6,713 nt of DNA from Pseudomonadota bacterium (GTDB taxonomy: Bacteria > Pseudomonadota > Gammaproteobacteria > Burkholderiales > Rhodocyclaceae). Every line of letters starts with the position of its first letter. Positions within the stretch are counted from its first letter, which is position 1. Shown piece after piece: positions 1 through 6,400 of this stretch. The notes under the pieces are model-generated. The model saw nothing but the letters and a program-made list of their open reading frames with translations, did not search any database and was not told the DNA's origin. Both the position numbers and the translations under genes were made by a program. The stretch covers positions 1 to 6,713 of the forward strand of contig JAJZPJ010000144.1 of NCBI GenBank assembly GCA_021811225.1, read 5' to 3'.

Positions 1-605
1 ACGGCCAGAACCAGGTCGCCCTCGACATCCGGCGCGGCCAGGCGAAATTCACCGGCAAGGCCAAGTTCGCCCAGATCAGCGGTTCGATGCTCAACGACCT
101 GTTCTTCTCGCAGACCGCAACGACGGGCTTGCTGCTCTCGGCCGTGGGCGAAGCCGGTACGGTATCCGCCACGCCGTTCACGGTGACGGTAGCGAATTCG
201 ACCACCTTTGACACCGATCTCGGGGTCGTGTACGCCGCAACGGGCGTGCCGCTGACCCGCGTCGCCTCATCCCCGGCCCAGGGGCAGTATTCGGTGGCGG
301 CAGGGGTGTATACCTTCAGTTCGACGGACACGGGCGCGGCGGTGCTGATCGACTACCTCTACACGGCCGCGACCGGCGGCACCAAGGTCGCGCTCTCCAA
401 CCAGAGTATGGGTACCACGCCGACCTTCATGGGGGTGTTCTCGACCACCGCCTCCGGCAAGAACGTCACCCTGAAACTCAACCTGTGCACTTCCAGCAAG
501 CTCTCGCTGCAGACCAAGATCGAGGATTACACCATTCCCGAACTGGACTTCGAGGTGATGGCGGATGCCGCCAACAACATCGGCACGCTGTCGGTTGCAA
601 GCTAA
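1..605 (+). CDS. Major tail (tube) protein, 5' end missing
   Basis: Subunit of the tail tube, which polymerises into stacked rings around the tape measure and forms the DNA channel. The frame is open from base 3, so 200 codons are visible before TAA at 603-605 and the true start lies outside the window; the Met at 87 is internal. The first residues (VALDIRRGQAKFTGKAKF, then a GSMLNDLFF stretch) resemble the beta-strand and helix of tail tube proteins that read like 'kGt.k.tGKakf..l.g..ln.lf'. The middle is Ser/Thr/Val/Gly-rich beta sequence, including a GVYTFSSTDTGAAVLIDYLY segment, a pattern common in phage tube proteins. The end, DFEVMADAANNIGTLS, matches the usual 'DF.afADaaGniGt.s' close. 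Position directly before the chaperone pair and tape measure is the canonical siphovirus order. The family call rests on these patterns and synteny. Phase: the first complete codon starts at base 3. Confidence 0.85.
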   Translation, partial: GQNQVALDIRRGQAKFTGKAKFAQISGSMLNDLFFSQTATTGLLLSAVGEAGTVSATPFTVTVANSTTFDTDLGVVYAATGVPLTRVASSPAQGQYSVAAGVYTFSSTDTGAAVLIDYLYTAATGGTKVALSNQSMGTTPTFMGVFSTTASGKNVTLKLNLCTSSKLSLQTKIEDYTIPELDFEVMADAANNIGTLSVAS

Positions 606-615
606 GGAGTAAACC
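604..615 (+). promoter_or_regulatory. Ribosome binding site for the tail chaperone gene
   Basis: AAGGAG at 604-609 lies six bases before the ATG at 616 and overlaps the TAA stop of the tube gene (603-605). This is a near-consensus Shine-Dalgarno at good spacing. It fixes the chaperone start at 616 and suggests coupled translation from the highly expressed tube gene. Confidence 0.85.
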
Positions 616-915
616 ATGATCGATGGACAACGCATCACCCTGGGCGGCCGCGAGTTCGTGGCGCCTCCCGTTCCCTTCTCCTGCATGCGCCGCTTCGCTG
701 ATGTGTTCGAGGGCCGCGCATCCCCCACGGTCGAGGTCATGGCCGACATCGTGTTCGCGGCGCTCAAGCGCAACTATCCCGATCTCGACCAGAAGACCTT
801 CGAGGACGAGTGCCTGGACGTGGGCAACCTGAATCTCGCCTTCATGGCCGTGATGCAGGCGTCAAACGCGAAGGAGGACAACCCGCCGGGGGAAGCTCAG
901 GCCGGGAGCCAGTAG
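616..915 (+). CDS. Tail assembly chaperone, gpG-like
   Basis: Small 99-residue protein lying between tube and tape measure genes, the place of lambda G. Such proteins bind the tape measure during assembly, keep it soluble, recruit tube subunits and are absent from the virion. The sequence opens with a short beta-like stretch (GQRITLGGREFVAPPVPF). A helical part follows with PTVEVMADIVFAALKRNYPDL, a pattern common in this group (a helix that ends in 'Al.RNYPdlt...v'), and then the tail NAKEDNPPGEAQAGSQ, low in order. The start is set by the AAGGAG six bases upstream. The stop is TAG at 913-915. The second frame, -1 to this one, is open from 702 and continues past the stop, so a minor fraction is expected to be extended (see the next CDS). 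The family call is by position, size and motif; sequence similarity between phage chaperones is usually low. Confidence 0.8.
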   Translation: MIDGQRITLGGREFVAPPVPFSCMRRFADVFEGRASPTVEVMADIVFAALKRNYPDLDQKTFEDECLDVGNLNLAFMAVMQASNAKEDNPPGEAQAGSQ

Positions 916-1166
916 ATTGGGATGCGGTTTACTGTCTCATCATCGAGCGCACCGGCTGGACCTGGGACTACATCGACGGCCACATGGATCTGCCGCGATT
1001 TCTGGCGCTCGATCGGCACTGGAGCCGCCATCCGCCGCTGCGCGACATGGTGCAGGCCTATCTCGGCATCAAGCCGCAAATTCCACCGAAAACTACCGGC
1101 AATGACCAAGCCGACCTCGACGAATTCATCGAACTCTTCAAGGCCGCTGGCGGGAGCATGACATGA
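810..1166 (+). CDS. gpT-like half of the tail chaperone (expressed as a -1 frameshift fusion, gpGT-like)
   Basis: This frame is -1 to the gpG-like gene and ends at TGA 1164-1166. The nominal start is GTG at 810, but its first 30 or so residues look like out-of-frame translation (Arg/Gly/Pro-rich), and the GAGGA at 802-806 is only three bases away. The convincing protein begins near base 909: VDWDAVYCLIIERTGWTWDYIDGHMDLPRFLAL, then HPPLRDMVQAYLG and a C terminus ending AAGGSMT. This resembles small proteins found just before tape measures in many proteobacterial siphophages. The next ATG in frame (984) would cut away the best part. The likely product is therefore the 616 gene read through a -1 slip at about 889, giving 183 residues. 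In lambda the T domain binds the tape measure and the G:GT ratio matters for tail assembly. Independent initiation at 810 remains possible but less likely. Confidence 0.7.
   Translation: MPGRGQPESRLHGRDAGVKREGGQPAGGSSGREPVDWDAVYCLIIERTGWTWDYIDGHMDLPRFLALDRHWSRHPPLRDMVQAYLGIKPQIPPKTTGNDQADLDEFIELFKAAGGSMT
871..894 (+). promoter_or_regulatory. Probable programmed -1 frameshift site with internal Shine-Dalgarno stimulator
   Basis: AAGGAGG (871-877) is followed ten bases later by GGGGGAA (888-894), read in the chaperone frame as ccG GGG GAA. A tRNA on GGG (889-891) can slip back one base and still pair with GGG (888-890), moving ribosomes into the frame that ends at 1166. An internal Shine-Dalgarno about ten bases before the slip site is the arrangement known to stimulate frameshifting in E. 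coli dnaX. No ATG, GTG or TTG lies 4-12 bases after AAGGAGG, so it is unlikely to serve an ordinary start. The heptamer is not a perfect X XXY YYZ site, because A-site re-pairing of GAA on GGA mismatches at position two; the exact slip codon is therefore uncertain. Confidence 0.6.
1152..1166 (+). promoter_or_regulatory. Ribosome binding site and ATGA start/stop overlap for the tape measure gene
   Basis: GGGAG at 1152-1156 sits six bases before ATG 1163. The ATG shares ATGA (1163-1166) with the TGA stop of the gpT-like frame. This overlap is a classic coupling signal: ribosomes finishing the chaperone fusion can restart on the tape measure. It supports 1163 as the start rather than any later Met. 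Confidence 0.75.
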
Positions 1167-3460
1167 CCAAAGTCGCTGAACTGCAGATCGAGATCGCGGC
1201 CAATGTAGCACGGCTGACTGAGGATTTCAGTCGCGCCAAGTCCGAAGTCAATCGCTCGATGAGCAGCATCCAGCGCGACGTCAAAGAACATTTGGAGGGC
1301 GTCCAGGAATCGCTCAAGTCCATGAAGGAGATGGTCGAGGCGATGGGGATCGCGATGCTCGCCGAGCACCTGGTCGAAGCCGCCAGGAGCGCCGCCGAAT
1401 TCGGCGAACAGATCGAGCACGCCACCCAGAAGACCGGGATGAGCGTGCAGTCGATCCAGGAACTCGGGTTCGCTGCCAGGATGTCTGACGTCGATTTTCA
1501 GTCGTTCTCCGTCGGGCTCGAACATCTGTCGCGCGCCATGCTGGAGGCGCAGCAGGGATCATTGCAGACCGCCTCCGCCTTTCAGTCGGTTGGCTTGTCG
1601 GCGCAGCAGATCAAGGGCATGAAGATCGAGGACGTCCTGAAGGTGGTTGCGGATAAATTCCATGAAACGAAGGACGGTGCCGATAAAACAGCCATCGCCA
1701 TGCAGTTGTTCGGGCGTTCCGGGGCGGAACTGATTCCGCTGCTCGACCGGGGATCGGAAGGGATGGATGCGCTCAAGCAAAAGGCCAATCAGCTCGGCAT
1801 CGTGATGAGCGACGAGGCGGTGAAACAGTCCGCCGAGTTCGCCGACAAGATGAAGGAGCTGTCGGCATCGGCAGAGGCTACCACCCGCAACCTGATGGGC
1901 GAACTGATGCCGTCCCTGAACCAGATCGTGAACGCCTTCCTCAAGGGCAGTTCCGACGGCGGCGTGTTGAAGGAAATGTTCCACCAGATGGGTGACGCCG
2001 CAGTCTGGCTTACCGGATTCATCGCGAAACTGGCTGCAACGGTGGAGGCGCTGGGCAAGACCATCGCCATGGTGGCGGCAGTCGTGTCTCATCCACTGGA
2101 TGCCAAATCGATCTTCGAGGCGTGGAAGCAAGACGTCGACGATCTGCAGGCCAGGACCAACCAGTTCCTGGCCACGCTCAACTCGGCGCCTTCGAAATCC
2201 TCGGAGTCCGAATCGGAAGGTGCAACCGGCACCGGTTCGCTCAAGGTCTACAAGACGAGCGGCACCGGCAACAAGTCGCATATGTCGGAGTACGAACAGC
2301 GGCTTCAGGATGCCAAGGTCTACTACGCGCAGACCAATGATCTGAGGGAGTATTCGAAAGCCCAGGAAATCCAGTACTGGCAGGACGTGCTCGAAAACGA
2401 GAAGGTCTCGGCCAACGACCGGCTCGCGATTGAGCGCCGCGTATCCAGCCTGCGTCTGGAGCAGATGAAGAAGGAAGCCTCCGATCGGCAAAAGCTGGCT
2501 GAAGAATCCATTCACGCTTCCCGTAACCAGGCGCTCGGCGAGGTGGCGCTCGATGAGCAGAAGGCGCAGACGCAACTGCAATCCGGCCAGATCACCCATG
2601 ACCAGTTGCTGCAGATCCAGCAGGCTTATGAGGAGAAGAAATACCGCATCGAGGTGGAGGCGCAGCAGAAACGCATTGCGCTCATGCAGGGCGACCCCAA
2701 TCACGATCCGGTAGCGCTGCAGAAGCAACTCGACCAACTCGCGCAGATCCAGCAGAAGCATGCCCTCGACCTGGAAAAGATGCACACCCAGGCGGCGGCA
2801 GCCTCTGCGGCAGCCTGGCAGAAAGCATTCCAGCCCATCGCGCAGGCGTTCGACACCACCATCAAGGGCATGATCATGGGCACCACCACCTGGCAGAAGG
2901 GGATGAAGAATATGCTGAGTTCCGTGGTGGCCGAGTTCGTCAACGCCGGCGTCAAGATGGTGACGCAATGGGCGGCGAACGAGATGGCCAAGACCGCCGC
3001 CACCGTGACCGGGACCGCAACGCGCACGGCCGCAGAGCAATCGGCGAATGCCTCGGGGCTGGCGTCCTCCGCCATGACGGTCGTGAAAGCCGTCATGAAC
3101 GATGCCGCCAAGGCGTTCTCCGGCGTCTGGGCGGCGTTGTCCGGGATTCCCTATGTGGGACCGGCCGTGGCTGCTGGCGCCGCACCCGCCGCGATGGCCA
3201 CCGTCGCTGGCGTTGCCGGCAGCGTTGCATCGTCGGCCGGCGGCGACTGGCAGATCCCGACCGACCGGCTGAACTTCGTGCACCGGAGTGAGACCATCCT
3301 GCCTGCCGACAAGGCGGCAGGCCTCGACCGACTGATAGGCAATGGCGGGGGTGGGACGATCCACATTCACGGCCAGCCGCAAGACCGGATTTCGGTGGCC
3401 GACCTGCAGCAGCTGCTCAAACAGATGGGGCGCAATTTCGTCAACGTCCTGCCGGCCTGA
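1163..3460 (+). CDS. Tail tape measure protein
   Basis: Long helical protein (765 aa) that sets tail length and is later ejected into the host envelope. The N-terminal 90 residues form a charged amphipathic helix region. Residues 94-125 and the block around 177-194 (AIAMQLFGRSGAELIPLL) carry the 'A..LFGR.G..l..lL' pattern typical of phage tape measures. Residues 281-308 are hydrophobic (VWLTGFIAKLAATV, then TIAMVAAVV). About 374-555 is rich in Gln, Glu, Lys and Leu with heptad-like spacing, probably coiled coil. Residues 654-692 are a Gly/Ala-rich hydrophobic stretch that could insert in a membrane. The end, NFVHRSETILPADKAAGLDRL (704-724), matches the frequent C-terminal 'fvH..EtvlPa' motif. 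No peptidase or lysozyme domain is seen. At about 0.15 nm per residue, the usual rule, the predicted tail is near 115 nm. It lies between chaperones and tip genes, as expected. The start is supported by GGGAG and the ATGA overlap. Confidence 0.93.
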   Translation: MTKVAELQIEIAANVARLTEDFSRAKSEVNRSMSSIQRDVKEHLEGVQESLKSMKEMVEAMGIAMLAEHLVEAARSAAEFGEQIEHATQKTGMSVQSIQELGFAARMSDVDFQSFSVGLEHLSRAMLEAQQGSLQTASAFQSVGLSAQQIKGMKIEDVLKVVADKFHETKDGADKTAIAMQLFGRSGAELIPLLDRGSEGMDALKQKANQLGIVMSDEAVKQSAEFADKMKELSASAEATTRNLMGELMPSLNQIVNAFLKGSSDGGVLKEMFHQMGDAAVWLTGFIAKLAATVEALGKTIAMVAAVVSHPLDAKSIFEAWKQDVDDLQARTNQFLATLNSAPSKSSESESEGATGTGSLKVYKTSGTGNKSHMSEYEQRLQDAKVYYAQTNDLREYSKAQEIQYWQDVLENEKVSANDRLAIERRVSSLRLEQMKKEASDRQKLAEESIHASRNQALGEVALDEQKAQTQLQSGQITHDQLLQIQQAYEEKKYRIEVEAQQKRIALMQGDPNHDPVALQKQLDQLAQIQQKHALDLEKMHTQAAAASAAAWQKAFQPIAQAFDTTIKGMIMGTTTWQKGMKNMLSSVVAEFVNAGVKMVTQWAANEMAKTAATVTGTATRTAAEQSANASGLASSAMTVVKAVMNDAAKAFSGVWAALSGIPYVGPAVAAGAAPAAMATVAGVAGSVASSAGGDWQIPTDRLNFVHRSETILPADKAAGLDRLIGNGGGGTIHIHGQPQDRISVADLQQLLKQMGRNFVNVLPA

Positions 3461-3463
3461 ACC

Positions 3464-6400
3464 ATGGGCGTCGCACCCGCACCACGTCTGCAGCTCTATC
3501 CGACGCCACGGGTGTCGAATGGCCTGTCGGATGCCTACACCGACATCCTGGGCGGCGAGCCGCTGCAATCGAATCTATGCGGCAACAATACCGCGCTCAA
3601 CGTCAATGGCATCTCGGCGGTGCTGACGGTTCAGGCCGGCGGTCCCACGGGACGCCAGGTCGTGATCCCGCAGTCCTGGTTCGGCGGCAACGTCACCTGG
3701 GTGCGCGGGCTCTATAATCCATCGGCGACCCCGCGTTACCAGGCCTTCATGGCCGATTTCACTGGGACGGATACGGCCAACTACGCCGATGCGACGCAAG
3801 CGGCGGTGAACCTGTATGCCGGCGGCGTGCTCTCGACCACGGTGCCGGTGCTGGCCTCGGTCCCCGTGGGAACACAACTGCAGGCGTACTATTCCTACCG
3901 GGACGGGACTTTTTCCGTCAAGGGTCAGTCCATGGAAGGTTGGCCGCAACTGCACGTCGATCCCTACCAGGGCACGGCGAACGACGGCGACGACTATCTG
4001 ATGGTGTCGCTGTACCACGCCTACCTCAGTTCCGGAAACGAGAAATACAAAAAGCTCGCCGACCGCATCGGCCATGCCCTGCTCGATGCCGGGCGCTGGG
4101 ACAGCAACCACGTGCGCTTCGACATCCCGTTCTCGGCCCTCGATGGCGAGGTCGGCTACTACGACTACTGGGCGCCCACCACGCCCTTTACGGTCGTCAA
4201 TTCGCCCGCCGGTCTCGAGATCGAGACGACGGTCAATAGCGGCGGCCCACCCTGGAACTACTCGGGCTTTGGCCTGTGGCCGACCATCAATATTCCGGCG
4301 GGGGACGTATTTTCGTCACTCGATGTCACGCTGATCGGCGACGGCTCCGGGCGCTCGGTCCTGGTGAACGTCAATACTGATCCCGCGAAATCGACGAACG
4401 GGGATTATTTCCGCCGGATCACGATGATCCCGACCGATGCGCATGGCGCCGTGACCGTGTCGCTCGCGCAATCCGACTTCTGGAAGGTCGGCAACGTCGT
4501 TTACGATTCGCTGCACCAGGACTACAGCTACATCGGCACTTACGGCAGCAATGTGGCCGCACTGATCCAGGCCGTCGATGCGCCCAACCGGCGCATCCGC
4601 ACCCAGTTCCAGTACGACTTCACCGGCAACGGCTACGGCTATGCCGGCTGCTATTTCGGTGCCGCAGCGCAGTCGAGCGCGGGAACGTCGCACCTGAATT
4701 TCGATTTCCATGCCGCCCAACCCGGCATCGGCACGCTCACCGCCGTGGATGCAAATGGGGTGAGCCACGTGGTGTGGTTCGCCTGGGCAGCGGGCAAGAA
4801 CAGTTTCGCCATTCCATGGGTGGGCTCGATCCCGATGCCGCAATGCCAGATCTATGCCCCGGTGCAGCCCTGTTACTGGGGCGATGTTCCGGCGGCAGGG
4901 CTCTATTGGGGAGCCGATCAGGTCGGGTTCTCGCAGAGCACCTTCGCGCACCCCGTGCAGGAATTCAAGTTCGACGCCGTGGGAAGCGCGATCACGTTTT
5001 CCATCATCGAGAATTCCTGGTACGCGGTCCTGCAGACCTATCCCGGCTGCACCGCCAACACCGTCGCCTTCGACAACATGCGCTACGACAGCGTGCAAAC
5101 CATGGCGGGCACGAACCCGGTGTTGCTCAACGGTGTGCAGATCTCATTTCCGTCGAACAACCTGAATCAACCCTACCTGGTCACCTTCAAGGAGATCGAT
5201 TTCCAGATCACGCTGCAGGATGGCCCGGCATCCGACCCGGTGCGCTATCAGGGCATCCCGCGCTGGACCTACAAATGGACGGACAGCCTGGGCTACATCG
5301 GCTACGGGTCCTGGCGCGGCCCTTCGTCAGTGGGATACAACTGGCTCTCAGGCTGGTACTGGAGCGGCATCATCAATCCGGACAACGGGCGCAGGGTTTC
5401 CGACATGATGCTCGACTTCATGGCTGACTCCCAAAACCAGTATGCCGCATGGTGGCCGACCAAACTCAAAGGCCCCTTCGTGCCGCGATACGGCAGACCA
5501 TCCTGGGAGGCGCTGACAACCCAGGGCTATATCGCCGGAACGATGCAGCCCTCAACCTACAACCAGTGGTACTACCCGGATACCGACGACTGGTACGGCT
5601 ACATGTACCGGGCGCTGCTGTCCGTCGCGCAGTTCTACTACTATTCGCGCTCGGGCACGGCAAAGACCATTCTCGATGCCTGGATGGCGTGGCTGGATCA
5701 GAACATCGTCGCCTCAGGCAGTTACTGGGCGCCGCCTTCGGACTTCTATCCGGATGGTACGGTGGGTTACACGTATCAGCCGGTCTATTCCTTCGCCTGC
5801 GTGGCCGCCGCCTGCATCTACAAGTACTGGGTGGATGGTGACGCCATCGCCTTCAAGTGGTACCGGCGCATGCTGGACTCGATGTTTGCTATCCATCGCC
5901 AGAGTGCGACCGGCACGCTCGCCGGAATTTACCCGACCGCCGAAGGCTCGGGCTACACCACGGCGAGCGTCGTGTTCACGGTGAATGCCGGCGCGACCGC
6001 ACCCACGGCAACGGCGTTCATCGCCGGCGGCAAAGTCACCCATTATGACGTGACGAATCCAGGCGCCGGAATTACCTCGATCACCTGCCAGGTCACAGGC
6101 GACGGCACCGGAGCGGCCGGCAACCCCTATCTCTCGGACGATCTGGTGGGGGCGTTTTCCACGTCGCATGCCGGGTGGGAAGCGGCAGAGATCCTGAACA
6201 CTTACGGCATGCTCATCAACGGCGCGCGTGCTGGTGGTACGGTGAGTTTTGCGTTATCGCCCACGGCGAACGACCTCGCCGCCTGGGAAGGCTTGCTGGC
6301 GTTCTACCAGCGCACCTCCCGCGACACGCGGCCCTCGATGCAGACGGCGGACTGGATCCCGATCCACGAATACCGGGTCGATCCGTACCACAACGGCGCC

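Noticed and set aside
895..956. Possible RNA hairpin after the frameshift site (GCTC/GAGC at 895-909, or GCCGG/CCGGC at 901-956)
   Set aside because: The first is only four pairs and too close to the slip site; the second has five pairs and a loop of more than 40 bases. Neither is convincing by eye.
1559..3568. Open antisense frame of 669 codons on the - strand across the tape measure gene
   Set aside because: It is the complement of a gene whose codons are strongly GC-biased in third position, which removes antisense stops. The translation is rich in Arg, His, Leu and Gly with no recognisable domain, and there is no promoter or ribosome site pattern.
4316..5098. 260-codon - strand open frame inside the large tail protein gene
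   Set aside because: Same antisense effect; His/Arg/Gly-rich translation without a family resemblance, fully covered by the well-supported + strand frame.
4774..5427. 217-codon + strand open frame in another phase
   Set aside because: Arg/Gly/His-rich out-of-frame translation of the large ORF; no start signal.
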